64,000 nucleotides of DNA from a virus. A program made the translations under genes and the position numbers. Location: positions 1-64,000 of IMG/VR virus record IMGVR_UViG_3300032163_000002; one strand, written 5' to 3'. The notes under the pieces are model-generated. The model was not told where the DNA came from. It saw nothing but the letters and a program-made list of their open reading frames with translations, and made no database searches. The stretch's first letter is position 1. Each line of letters opens with the position of its first letter. This document shows positions 48,182-55,600 of this stretch, in pieces.

Positions 48182-48315
48182 TCCTCTCCAGCATTGATAT
48201 AAGCGTTGTGAAATATAACAACCAACATAAGACTAACCCAAAACACAGCTCGACATCGTTCACGCCAAGTCAAATCGCTCCATTCTGTAAACGACGCGGA
48301 TTTCTTAGCTTTCAT
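48166..48315 (-). CDS. Small membrane protein (49 aa)
   Basis: ATG 48315 overlaps the preceding stop. AVFWVSLMLVVIFHNAY is a membrane helix. Function unknown. Confidence 0.55.
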   Translation of the reverse strand: MKAKKSASFTEWSDLTWRERCRAVFWVSLMLVVIFHNAYINAGEEWSVK

Positions 48316-48590
48316 CGGCCCTCTCCCGGTCCAAATTTCGGCCCATTATAGCTTTCCAAGACGAGGAACTCATGCCAGCCGCAACCACGCACCGGATCAC
48401 ATCCCTTATCGTAGAGGAACGATGCAGTCACGGTGCCATCAGTTGCGACGGAATGAGCGGAGATCCCGATGAGCGCCCCGCAGTTGCAACGTATCAGAGG
48501 CTTGAGAGGCCGTCCGTCTGTGCTGGAAATTGCAATCCACCCAGCACCGGGGCGAAGGTCACGAGGATCATCGAGTTTTGGAATATTCAC
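48312..48590 (-). CDS. Conserved zinc-site phage protein (92 aa)
   Basis: GAGWIAISSTDG, then LIRCNCGALIGISAHSVATDGTVTASFLYDKGCDPVRGCGWHEFL. The Cys pattern suggests a small metal-binding fold. GTG start overlaps the upstream stop. Confidence 0.65.
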   Translation of the reverse strand: MNIPKLDDPRDLRPGAGWIAISSTDGRPLKPLIRCNCGALIGISAHSVATDGTVTASFLYDKGCDPVRGCGWHEFLVLESYNGPKFGPGEGR

Positions 48591-48805
48591 CGCGCCAGCT
48601 CCTGCAAGGCCATAAGCGCCGCGCGACGAGCAACCAAGCCACTTCTCGCCGTAATCCAGATCCTGACGAAATCGTGCTCGTCAAGCACCTCAACGAGTCG
48701 GTAATAGCCGTTTGCTGGGCTCCATCGCTCGTAAACAGTCCAACCCTTCGGCGCTGTGGCACGGACCATCGAAAGGGTGATAGGAACAGATTTCTTATTT
48801 GTCAC
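48587..48805 (-). CDS. Hypothetical protein (72 aa)
   Basis: TLSMVRATAPKGWTVYERWSPANGYYRLVEVLDEHDFVRIWIT and a final helix ALMALQELA. No family. Confidence 0.55.
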   Translation of the reverse strand: MTNKKSVPITLSMVRATAPKGWTVYERWSPANGYYRLVEVLDEHDFVRIWITARSGLVARRAALMALQELAR

Positions 48806-49047
48806 AACGTTTTTTCCACACGATACTTTTCCACCAGCATCGCAATTATGATTGCCTGTAACATTCCAGCACGTTCTGCGTTTTTCATCATCAATTTCTC
48901 AGCACTCTGTCGGTCACGCTTTTCCATGTTGAGGAACTCAAGTAATTCAGCGATATGCTGAGCCTGTTTTTCCAACTCTTTATGAACAGCCTGAGAATCT
49001 CTTTTCCAATCAGCTAGAGTGACAAGTTTATTCGGCTTTGACTTCAT
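48802..49047 (-). CDS. Hypothetical helical protein (81 aa)
   Basis: LADWKRDSQAVHKELEKQAQHIAELLEFLNMEKRDRQSAEKLMMKN and a hydrophobic C-terminus (LQAIIIAMLVEKY). Coiled-coil features. Unknown. Confidence 0.6.
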   Translation of the reverse strand: MKSKPNKLVTLADWKRDSQAVHKELEKQAQHIAELLEFLNMEKRDRQSAEKLMMKNAERAGMLQAIIIAMLVEKYRVEKTL

Positions 49048-49301
49048 GCTTCTTTGTCCTTTTCATCAGGCAAATCCCCCGGAAATCCTTCCGTCCCACC
49101 AAGAGCGCTCTGCACACTTAAGCCGGATTCAGAATACGACTCCACCAACTCAGGGGGCTCTAGATGACGTAGTAGCCGATCAACGGCTAACGCGTCAAAT
49201 GCCGAATAAACCGCCGTCGTGCTTTTCCCTTTTTCGAAGTAAAGATCCATGACGATTCCGTTTTCGACATTTTTGATTATCCCCCAATTTCTATTTTTCA
49301 T
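49044..49301 (-). CDS. Hypothetical protein (85 aa)
   Basis: ATG 49301 follows GAGGGAG. A beta hairpin (WGIIKNVENGIVMDLYFEKGKSTTAVYSAFDALAVDRLLRHLE) precedes an acidic tail. No family. Confidence 0.55.
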   Translation of the reverse strand: MKNRNWGIIKNVENGIVMDLYFEKGKSTTAVYSAFDALAVDRLLRHLEPPELVESYSESGLSVQSALGGTEGFPGDLPDEKDKEA

Positions 49302-49480
49302 TTCTTCTCCCTCACTTTCAACCAGCGTATACGAGCGCGCAAGAATTGACACACCGAACAACGTGGTGCTGTACATTTACCTAAAGCCGCTGTTGAATCC
49401 GCTGGCAACGCCACTATCGCCGCCACAAGCTCCCGCAATTCAGGAATGCAAATGCGGAGGTAACTTTTATTTTCACGCAA
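49298..49480 (-). CDS. Small Cys-pair protein (60 aa)
   Basis: GTG start overlaps the upstream stop. LRICIPELRELVAAIVALPAD, then APRCSVCQFLRARIRWLK. Function unknown. Confidence 0.5.
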   Translation of the reverse strand: MRENKSYLRICIPELRELVAAIVALPADSTAALGKCTAPRCSVCQFLRARIRWLKVREKK

Positions 49481-49724
49481 TACTCGTCTTCTTCACGAAA
49501 GGTTGACCATCAACTACAGCACGGCAAGCGCTACAAAAATCATCACTTATCATAACAGCGCATTGCTCTACTTCCGGAATATTTACAAGCGCCCACGAAC
49601 TTCTAGAACGTGAACCGCAAAGTCCACGCGAATATTCAAAGTCTTTCGCATCACGCACGATATGTATTTTCTGCTTGACATGCCCACTCGCTTTCACAGA
49701 AGCCTTGACAAATACCCGTTTCAT
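49473..49724 (-). CDS. Cys-rich small phage protein (83 aa)
   Basis: HIVRDAKDFEYSRGLCGSRSRSSWALVNIPEVEQCAVMISDDFCSACRAVVDG. The FC-x-x-C pair near the end is common in a phage family that carries a zinc site. Function unknown. Confidence 0.6.
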   Translation of the reverse strand: MKRVFVKASVKASGHVKQKIHIVRDAKDFEYSRGLCGSRSRSSWALVNIPEVEQCAVMISDDFCSACRAVVDGQPFVKKTSIA

Positions 49725-50111
49725 TCAATTCTCCGTTCGAGATGAAGGCCACGGGTGCGTAGGCTTCTTGACAAACGAAGACAATGCTTCCTTTTCTTTA
49801 GCTTCAATTTCCCGCTTGGCCTCTTCGACTTTATGGAAAATAGCATCATTAAGTGCTGCCTGTGCATCAATAGAACGTTGATTCTCTCTATACACCCGCG
49901 CATTCGCCTTATAAATACCAAGCATGAACGAGAGCACCATGAGCAAAGGTAGCAGCGCAAAAGGCACCGCAATATACCGCCACGAAATATTCAGTGTACC
50001 CGTGGATTTGAACCCTGCAAAAAAGACAACATACCAAAATATACCCGGAAAAACCAAGTTTTCTATGAAATGAAAAATGCGGTCCATGCCATCATCTTTT
50101 TCCTTTGCCAT
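49725..50111 (-). CDS. Two-helix membrane protein (128 aa)
   Basis: ATG 50111 follows GGAGAGAGGAC. Helices at about 22-40 (VFPGIFWYVVFFAGF) and 50-74 (IAVPFALLPLLMVLSFMLGI) precede a long coiled coil. Function unknown. Confidence 0.6.
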   Translation of the reverse strand: MAKEKDDGMDRIFHFIENLVFPGIFWYVVFFAGFKSTGTLNISWRYIAVPFALLPLLMVLSFMLGIYKANARVYRENQRSIDAQAALNDAIFHKVEEAKREIEAKEKEALSSFVKKPTHPWPSSRTEN

Positions 50112-50130
50112 GTCCTCTCTCCCCTCAAAA

Positions 50131-50463
50131 TCAGTGGGTGCCCTTCGACTCTGTCTCGTTCTGTTCTCGTATTGCCCAAAACCGATTAGCACCCTCCATC
50201 GCGTTAATCATGATATTAGTACCTCCAACCAGATTCATCGAATGAATTTCCCACGTCAATCGAGGGAGCCGCCCGAAATACGCAGCAGTTTCGATCCACC
50301 GAGCAACAAGCGTGCTATCTTCCTCTGGAAGCCCCAAACCATAGGCTAGCGAAATATGCGTCGTAGAGCCATCCATCAAAATCGAAATTGCCTCAGCCGC
50401 CGACCGCGCGTGGTAGTCAAAACTCGAAGGCATGGGTCTCATACTATCAAGCCACAGTTTCAA
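50131..50463 (-). CDS. Degenerate cyclic-phosphate receiver (cREC) protein
   Basis: TTG 50463 has GGAGGG 8 nt upstream. The frame KLWLDSMRPMPSSFDY...AAEAISILMDG...HISLAYGLG...LTWEIHSMNLVGGTNIMINAMEGA matches the phage cREC family, which normally reads LDD-x-R and SLD-x-DLG and ends IHS-x-NP. Here the acidic pairs are LDS and SLAYG, so metal binding is probably lost. A terminator overlaps upstream alternative starts. Confidence 0.6.
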   Translation of the reverse strand: MKLWLDSMRPMPSSFDYHARSAAEAISILMDGSTTHISLAYGLGLPEEDSTLVARWIETAAYFGRLPRLTWEIHSMNLVGGTNIMINAMEGANRFWAIREQNETESKGTH

Positions 50464-50487
50464 GATAATTTCCCTCCATTTCGAATT

Positions 50488-50519
50488 AAAAAACACAAGA
50501 GGAGCCACAAGCTCCCCTC
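50488..50519 (-). terminator. Terminator downstream of the 50552-50841 gap
   Basis: GAGGGGAGC pairs with GCTCCTC around TTGTG, followed by TTGTGTTTTTT on the minus strand. Confidence 0.75.
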
Positions 50520-50841
50520 ATTCAAGAATCGTCGTACCATTTACTATACATGATTTTCTCCTAAATTATTGTAAACTTTCAAATAAATACGTCTCTCCGC
50601 TGCCACGCCTCCGATTCATATTGACTAAATAATACAAATCGAGTGAAAGAGAATGATATCTTAACCCAATATAATAGGAAAACATCTTCTTCCACACTTC
50701 GAGGGCGTTCTCGACGACCTAGCTTCCACCGTCGCCGTGTCGAGGGGCTGGCTACCCTCCCTAATGAATTATCAAACAACAAAATTTATTTGACCTACCG
50801 GGTATACCTTCAACTAAACGGCGGATCTACATTTCTATAAT
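50520..50841. other. Gene-free region with GC-rich structured patch
   Basis: AT-rich sequence flanks a GC-rich patch at about 50693-50763 that can form hairpins (CGAG-GGCGTT-CTCG and GAGGG-GCTGGCTA-CCCTC). A plus-strand TATAAT lies at about 50672. A 9-codon frame behind TTAGGAG (50522-50551, minus) is the only short gene candidate. No tRNA fold is convincing. Confidence 0.4.
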
Positions 50842-51060
50842 TCATCGCCCATCACCTCCTTTCTCTTGAAGAGCAAGACGAATTATTTCCTTCATAGCCG
50901 TGATTGTTTCGGGGATGCTGTCTGTACGCACCCAGCAATCGGGAAAATCCTTGCAGGTAGCGACGACACCAAGCGTCTCGGTCACGTCAAGATCAAGGTA
51001 GAAGCGCTGCTCATCCACCTCAATTATCGCCATCGAAGACGTGCTTGGTATTGAACTCAT
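50842..51060 (-). CDS. HicB-like protein without a HicA partner
   Basis: The 72 residues read QRFYLDLDVTETLGVVATCKDFPDCWVRTDSIPETITAMKEIIRLALQE. This is the short partial RNase H-like fold of HicB antitoxins (A-x-x-x-DFP-x-x...T...A-x-x-x-I-x-x-AL). No HicA-type toxin with a catalytic His is adjacent. It may act as a phage antitoxin or regulator. Overlaps the upstream stop. Confidence 0.5.
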   Translation of the reverse strand: MSSIPSTSSMAIIEVDEQRFYLDLDVTETLGVVATCKDFPDCWVRTDSIPETITAMKEIIRLALQEKGGDGR

Positions 51061-51425
51061 TTCTGCTCAGTCACGATAACAGTAGGAGCTTCCGCCCCAG
51101 CTTTCAAATATTCAATCTTCTCGAAGAACTCATGAAGCATAAAAGCCACAGCCGCTTCTTTATGCTCGTGCTTCGGGTTAAACGAACCCATCATACAACG
51201 GATCATACGGAGCGCCTTGAGCGCATCAACGCCAGATCGAGGAACGACCTTGAGCCCGGAAATACCAGAAAAGAACCAGTCGTTGAAAAGTTTATTCTGA
51301 GAAGTATGCCCAGCGCCCCCTCTGATATGAAATTCCTCTGGAATTTTCGCCATCGGCGGCAAGAAATCTTCACAGTTCCCGAAAGCGATGTCAGCATCGG
51401 TGACTTCGTGAATCTTGAGTGTCAT
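51057..51425 (-). CDS. Conserved phage hypothetical protein (122 aa)
   Basis: NDWFFSGISGLKVVPRSGVDALKALRMIRCMMGSFNPKHEHKEAAVAFMLHEFFE is the conserved core of a common phage family of unknown function. P9 lies just upstream. Confidence 0.72.
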   Translation of the reverse strand: MTLKIHEVTDADIAFGNCEDFLPPMAKIPEEFHIRGGAGHTSQNKLFNDWFFSGISGLKVVPRSGVDALKALRMIRCMMGSFNPKHEHKEAAVAFMLHEFFEKIEYLKAGAEAPTVIVTEQK

Positions 51426-51446
51426 AGCTTTTTCTCTCTAGTAGAA

Positions 51447-51475
51447 AACTTACACTCGTAAAGTCAAAAAGTCAA
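51447..51475 (-). promoter_or_regulatory. Class B promoter P9
   Basis: TTGACT (51470-51475), 17-bp spacer, TAAGTT (51447-51452). Palindrome TTTAC-GAGT-GTAAG has one mismatch to the class consensus. Confidence 0.78.
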
Positions 51476-51526
51476 GGGCTTTCTGCGAAACTCCCTAAAG
51501 TGAAGACCAGCATCAAGTTACGTCGA

Positions 51527-51817
51527 TTATCTACGGACAGAGGTTCCAGAAAAATCCTTCGGCCTCGGTCCGCTATCCATGTGTGCCTGATCGTTTGCCG
51601 TAGACCAGATTGAGCCATCTCGACGAAAGCCAAGAAACCACCCCGCGTGCTCGTAGACTTCGACAAAGTTACAGGAAGAATGCGCTGCGAACCACTCTTC
51701 CGCCACCTTCCTCATTAGTTCGTTTCCGTACTCTTTATCTCCGAGATGAACGATATCGTAATCATCACCCTCATTTTTCTCAATGAGCTTCTCTACGAGC
51801 TGCGAAGTTGCTTTCAT
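51527..51817 (-). CDS. Conserved phage protein with MK-type tag
   Basis: MKATSQLVEKLIEKNEGDD is the tag. The remainder (AEEWFAAHSSCNFVEVYEHAGWFLGFRRDGSIWSTANDQA) belongs to a phage family that I recall without this N-terminus. AAGGAG precedes the start. Confidence 0.68.
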   Translation of the reverse strand: MKATSQLVEKLIEKNEGDDYDIVHLGDKEYGNELMRKVAEEWFAAHSSCNFVEVYEHAGWFLGFRRDGSIWSTANDQAHMDSGPRPKDFSGTSVRR

Positions 51818-51819
51818 CT

Positions 51820-52332
51820 TCACTCCTTTTCTTGAAGTAACTGCTCGACAATGCGCTCTACAGCTTCGAAACTGAATTTCTTGCCATGACGAACCTTCGT
51901 ATAATCAGTGCCTCGATTTACTGCATGAAAATCCCCAAGCACAGTAGGAGAGCCACCTTTCGGAAAAAGCAAAACAGCTTTTTCTTCGTATTCAGGACCA
52001 ACATACAGAATTGAATCCTGCTTATATTTCTTCCCTAGCGCCAAAGCTTTTTCCTTCGATAACCCCGGCACAATATAGGAAGGCTCGTCACTGCCTGTGT
52101 AGTTTCCCTGAGCATGGGAAAAGCCATACCCAAGTGAAGAAATGTCGTGCCCGAGCGCCTCCATGTCCAGTTTGTTCATATACCGGCCTGCGTCATGCGC
52201 TGACCGCGTTGTATCCACTGGCTCACGCTGCTGCTCCCATGCAGTCAGGATGGCAAAAGGACGCTCCCCAGCCTGCTTCCAAAGAGCATAGACGCGCGAG
52301 AGAGGTTCAGACTCGAAAAGCAACCACTTCAT
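51820..52332 (-). CDS. DUF3293-like protein with C-terminal tag
   Basis: FAILTAWEQQREPVD...NKLDMEALGHDISSLGYGFSHAQGNYTGSDEPSYIVPGLSKEKALALGKKYKQDSILYVG resembles DUF3293. The C-terminus FEAVERIVEQLLQEKE is a tag right before the stop. An ACTATCT box lies 4 nt before the ATG. Confidence 0.62.
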   Translation of the reverse strand: MKWLLFESEPLSRVYALWKQAGERPFAILTAWEQQREPVDTTRSAHDAGRYMNKLDMEALGHDISSLGYGFSHAQGNYTGSDEPSYIVPGLSKEKALALGKKYKQDSILYVGPEYEEKAVLLFPKGGSPTVLGDFHAVNRGTDYTKVRHGKKFSFEAVERIVEQLLQEKE

Positions 52333-52370
52333 GAAAAGATAGTTCTACTTGCCGCCATGATTCATGAAAG

Positions 52371-52619
52371 CTATAAATTCTTCCCCGTCCAAAGTGCAGC
52401 GCAACCTTTTTGATTTCGATAAATCAAGCACAAGTAAGGTTTTTTCGTAATAACGTCTTGAACGGTCCACCATTCTGCACCCTCAATTCCAACAGTCAAC
52501 CACTCCATGCATTTAGGTACAGCAGTATAAAAACTAAGAAGAATATGCTCGCAAGGTTCGCCGTCGTCACAATTTTGAAAAGTGACTTTCTCCCCCGGTT
52601 TGAAAATAAACTCAGACAT
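52371..52619 (-). CDS. Hypothetical protein (82 aa)
   Basis: EFIFKPGEKVTFQNCDDGEPCEHILLSFYTAVPKCMEWLTVGIEGAEWWTVQDVITKKPYLCLI. Beta-rich with several Cys. Start either 52619 or 52628. No family. Confidence 0.55.
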   Translation of the reverse strand: MSEFIFKPGEKVTFQNCDDGEPCEHILLSFYTAVPKCMEWLTVGIEGAEWWTVQDVITKKPYLCLIYRNQKGCAALWTGKNL

Positions 52620-52824
52620 TTTTTTCATCCGGCGGAGTCAGTCGCGCGTAAAAAGTGATAATACCATTTTCCATAGTTGACCACTTAGTAATTGACCAAC
52701 CCTCGGCCACCATCTGATGCACTCTTTCTTCTCCGAGTTCAAGAAGGTAATCTTCTATCTTTTGCCGAAGTGTCATGCAGATTTTTTCTACCAATTCCGC
52801 AGTAATATCAGCTACATCACGCAC
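52612..52824 (-). CDS. Small protein with N-terminal tag-like helix (GTG start)
   Basis: GTG 52824 has GGAG 8 nt upstream, giving MRDVADITAELVEKICMTLRQ. The tail (LLELGEERVHQMVAEGWSITKWSTMENGIITFYARLTPP) is a small beta domain. A later ATG at 52776 is less favoured. Confidence 0.5.
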   Translation of the reverse strand: MRDVADITAELVEKICMTLRQKIEDYLLELGEERVHQMVAEGWSITKWSTMENGIITFYARLTPPDEKNV

Positions 52825-53155
52825 TTTTCTTCTCCGAGTGATGCCCACACTTGCATTTTTCAGTAAGCCACTCGAAACAGAAATCAAAATGCTTGCCACA
52901 AGAAGTACAGGCATACACGTACATATAGGGATTTTTCACCCATTCAGGTATATGTTCGACCCCAACTTTTCCCCGGCACCAACGCTTCGTGTCTTTTTTG
53001 TGACTAGGGTACGAACGAACTTCCTCTTGCAGCGTTTCTACTTTTTTGACATCTTCTGCGGAAATTATTCGGTTCCCATCCCGCTTAAATCCCTTCGTTC
53101 CACAGCCACAAGCATGCTTGGGGTGACGCTTACACCTTTTCTTTTTGTAATTCAA
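52817..53155 (-). CDS. Basic Cys-rich phage protein (112 aa)
   Basis: TTG 53155 has AGGAG upstream. RCKRHPKHACGCGTKGFKRDG, then RWCRGKVGVEHIPEW, then ACTSCGKHFDFCFEWLTEKCKCGHH. Metal-binding is likely. The RWCRGKVGVEH motif recurs in other phages. Confidence 0.65.
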   Translation of the reverse strand: MNYKKKRCKRHPKHACGCGTKGFKRDGNRIISAEDVKKVETLQEEVRSYPSHKKDTKRWCRGKVGVEHIPEWVKNPYMYVYACTSCGKHFDFCFEWLTEKCKCGHHSEKKSA

Positions 53156-53523
53156 GGCTTCTCCTCAACAGCCACGAAACCATCCTGTTCTGTTACTATT
53201 TTCTGTTCTGTTACTATTTTCTGGAATGTCACATATTTCGGTTTAATGGTAAGTTTTGTGATCTTCCCCGTCGCAAGTTCAATAACAACTGCCGGACCAT
53301 GTACCCAGCCTCCTGTCCCTGATAAACCTTCATAAGGAGGCGATGATGCCGCTGCAACTTTCTTTGCCTCTTCAAGTGATATAACGAAAAACGTCACGAC
53401 ACGAGCTTTATCCGTAGGCTGTGCTGGTAAATATGTCATCGAATGAGGAGGAATTGTTGCTATGGTTGTCCAAACAATAGGATTTGCAATGACAAAAGTA
53501 ACAACGAGAATAAAGCCATTCAT
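53152..53523 (-). CDS. Exported or membrane-anchored protein (123 aa)
   Basis: An N-terminal hydrophobic segment (FILVVTFVIANPIVWTTIA) suggests export. The middle (DKARVVTFFVISLEEAKKVAAASS...VVIELATGKITKLTIKP) is alpha/beta. An 18-bp tandem duplication produces IVTEQKIVTEQ near the end. Confidence 0.55.
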   Translation of the reverse strand: MNGFILVVTFVIANPIVWTTIATIPPHSMTYLPAQPTDKARVVTFFVISLEEAKKVAAASSPPYEGLSGTGGWVHGPAVVIELATGKITKLTIKPKYVTFQKIVTEQKIVTEQDGFVAVEEKP

Positions 53524-53909
53524 GTCTCCTCCTCAATGTGCCACCACGGCAGAAGCATCCGGTCTGCTGGATCATCAGTTCGACCTAACGCAGAAACGAC
53601 AGGGACCCTCGGGATGACATCACCTTCAGGAGTTTTCTCTAGCGTGCCCTCGCAGGACAACACCAGATATCCGGGGCGTAAATCACTGAGTACTCCGGCG
53701 ACAATTTCTACACCTGCGGGTGTTCTCCGCGCGCTAATCACCTGCCCACATGTAGCACTTAAAAGATGGGATTTCTGTGGGAGAGCACTAAACTCCCAAA
53801 AGATAAACTTGCCGGGAAGCTGCCCCACGATGTCATCGAGAGCTTCCGATGCAAAGCGCCGTTTATTTTGTGTGAAATTCTCCGTGGCAACCAAAGCTCC
53901 GATTTTCAT
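53520..53909 (-). CDS. Hypothetical protein (129 aa)
   Basis: MKIGALVATENFTQNKRRFASEALDDIVGQLPG, then LSATCGQVISARRTPAGVEIVAGVLSDLRPGYLVLSCEGTL. Mixed alpha/beta. No family. Confidence 0.55.
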   Translation of the reverse strand: MKIGALVATENFTQNKRRFASEALDDIVGQLPGKFIFWEFSALPQKSHLLSATCGQVISARRTPAGVEIVAGVLSDLRPGYLVLSCEGTLEKTPEGDVIPRVPVVSALGRTDDPADRMLLPWWHIEEET

Positions 53910-54397
53910 GTTATTATTTCAGCTTGTCTAGTACGCGCTCGATAATCAAGCGTCAACAGTCGAGCCCCCTTCGGCAATTCGTGCTCGTCTTTCGCAGTTA
54001 CCTCAATCTCGTCAAACTTAAAATACAGTTCATTTCTCACGTCTTCTATGATGTATGGAGCGGTCACATCATTCACATTAAATTGTGTGTTCCCCAATGA
54101 AAGATTAAAGCTAGATATTTTCACTCCCTTGAACCAATAGCACCTCACCGGATCTCCAGCTTCCGACAGTAGCTCAACTTTGAACTCCCTGATTACACCA
54201 CTCAGATACATCCGGATCAACGCCAACCCATTTTCTTCCGTATGTATGAATTCTCGAAAAGAGATCCGACCATTCTTTTGCAGAAGGTCGATGTAGGCGC
54301 TCTCCACTGTCAAGCCAAAATATTCGCTGATGTATTTTGGCACATCCCACGGAATAGCGAATACGAAATTGAATGCTTTGATCGGCTCGAAATTCAT
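53906..54397 (-). CDS. Hypothetical protein, possibly tube-like (163 aa)
   Basis: A beta-rich protein (VIREFKVELLSEAGDPVRCYWFKGVKISSFNLSL, then NVNDVTAPYIIEDVRNELYFKFDEIEV) whose strands recall tail-tube-type folds, a weak resemblance only. Its last codons overlap the PurA/PurZ-like start. Confidence 0.45.
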   Translation of the reverse strand: MNFEPIKAFNFVFAIPWDVPKYISEYFGLTVESAYIDLLQKNGRISFREFIHTEENGLALIRMYLSGVIREFKVELLSEAGDPVRCYWFKGVKISSFNLSLGNTQFNVNDVTAPYIIEDVRNELYFKFDEIEVTAKDEHELPKGARLLTLDYRARTRQAEIIT

Positions 54398-55572
54398 AGG
54401 GCAAGCTCCTCCACGTTCTCCCGAGTAGGTCCGTAGCTCCTGTATTTGATAGGCAAGTGGATCTCCCTGAGTAAAGACTGCTGGATGAGACTGTCCGTTA
54501 TAATTGGTGAGCGTAATTGATCCAGACAGGTCACAGCCAGCGTAGGTGGTGCCAGTATGCTCCTCGGAATTTCCGAAGAATCCTTGTCAATGGCTGCCTT
54601 GATGAGAGGCATGTCCAAATGCCCAAAGCGTAACGTACCCTGAAAATCATTCGGAGCATTCGTTTCATCCGGGTAAGAAATACTAAGGTCTTCCGTGGGA
54701 AACGGTCCTGCGCCATGCCGAGTCATGTAACCTCTGAGCACGTACACGACATCCAGTTCGTAAATCTTGTTCTGTCGCAAGTAGGGAATTACGTTGGTCA
54801 AGCCAGTGCGACTTCGTGTGACGTGAGGAAAAAACTTATGCTGCTCATCAAGAAGAAGTCCTTGAGCGCCCTCGAAGAGCAGATGACCAAAACCTTTCGG
54901 CGTCTCGTTAACAGTCGCCGCCTCGTCAAGAAATTGCTCCATTGCCCACATGAAATTCGTCAGCAGATGCTCCGACCAAAAACGTGACTCAAACATATCC
55001 TGTAAAGATGTCTCAAATTTCGCCGAAAGCCTCGGCATTAGCGCCGTTGCCCGACCTGCCGAATAGTCTCTGGAAACTACAAGAAAATCTCGCAACCACT
55101 CACGGGATGAAGCCTGATACACATATCCCGGAAGGGTTTCGCTACGTGTCACCGTCTCGTTAATCCCCACACCGCAGGAGCCATGCCGGGCACTGTGGCG
55201 CTGCTTCTCAAGCTCCTGATTCAACAGCATGTCCCACGGCGTAGTGAAAATAGCTTTACCATCTACGAACACAGGAGGGATCACAGCCATGACCTTACGT
55301 AGCTCTTCGCACTCCTTCTGCCACAACAACGGATTCACAATAAATTTGGAAGAAAGATAGGTAGCAGCACCCGCAAAAGTGCCACTACCAATGTGAGAAA
55401 AAGCATGGCGGTGTCTTTCCGGATCTGGTGTAACCGCTGTATGCCCAGCTTGTGCTCCGCCATTATACCGAATTACAAGCGTGTGCTCTGCGTCCTTGGC
55501 AGCGAAAAAATCAGTAATTAAGCCTTTTCCTTCATCACCCCAGCAAGCTCCTATAACCGCTGTTGCTCTCAT
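54394..55572 (-). CDS. purA: Adenylosuccinate synthetase family protein (PurA/PurZ-like)
   Basis: ATG 55572 has GGAG 8 nt upstream; an earlier in-frame start lacks one. The 392-residue protein keeps WGDEGKG (D13), AGHT (H44), FEGAQGLLLD (234-241) and TRHGAGPFPTE (284-294). It differs from cellular PurA in HGSCGVGINET (130-140), TLRFGHLD instead of RRRRTG (313-320), VTCLD (347-351) instead of TKLD, and GPTRE near the end. PurA converts IMP plus Asp to adenylosuccinate with GTP. The phage homologue PurZ uses dGMP and ATP for 2-aminoadenine synthesis. Retained D13 speaks for PurA chemistry, the altered guanine-specifying TKLD against GTP use. Confidence 0.9.
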   Translation of the reverse strand: MRATAVIGACWGDEGKGLITDFFAAKDAEHTLVIRYNGGAQAGHTAVTPDPERHRHAFSHIGSGTFAGAATYLSSKFIVNPLLWQKECEELRKVMAVIPPVFVDGKAIFTTPWDMLLNQELEKQRHSARHGSCGVGINETVTRSETLPGYVYQASSREWLRDFLVVSRDYSAGRATALMPRLSAKFETSLQDMFESRFWSEHLLTNFMWAMEQFLDEAATVNETPKGFGHLLFEGAQGLLLDEQHKFFPHVTRSRTGLTNVIPYLRQNKIYELDVVYVLRGYMTRHGAGPFPTEDLSISYPDETNAPNDFQGTLRFGHLDMPLIKAAIDKDSSEIPRSILAPPTLAVTCLDQLRSPIITDSLIQQSLLREIHLPIKYRSYGPTRENVEELAL

Positions 55573-55600
55573 CGTCAAAACTCCATATCTGGAAAGACTT

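Noticed and set aside
50693-50763. Possible tRNA
   Set aside because: No complete cloverleaf, T-loop or anticodon arm could be drawn by eye.
54394-55572. Firm call of PurZ and a Z-modified genome
   Set aside because: Catalytic Asp13 is retained and DatZ/DpoZ are not seen, so only family membership is stated.
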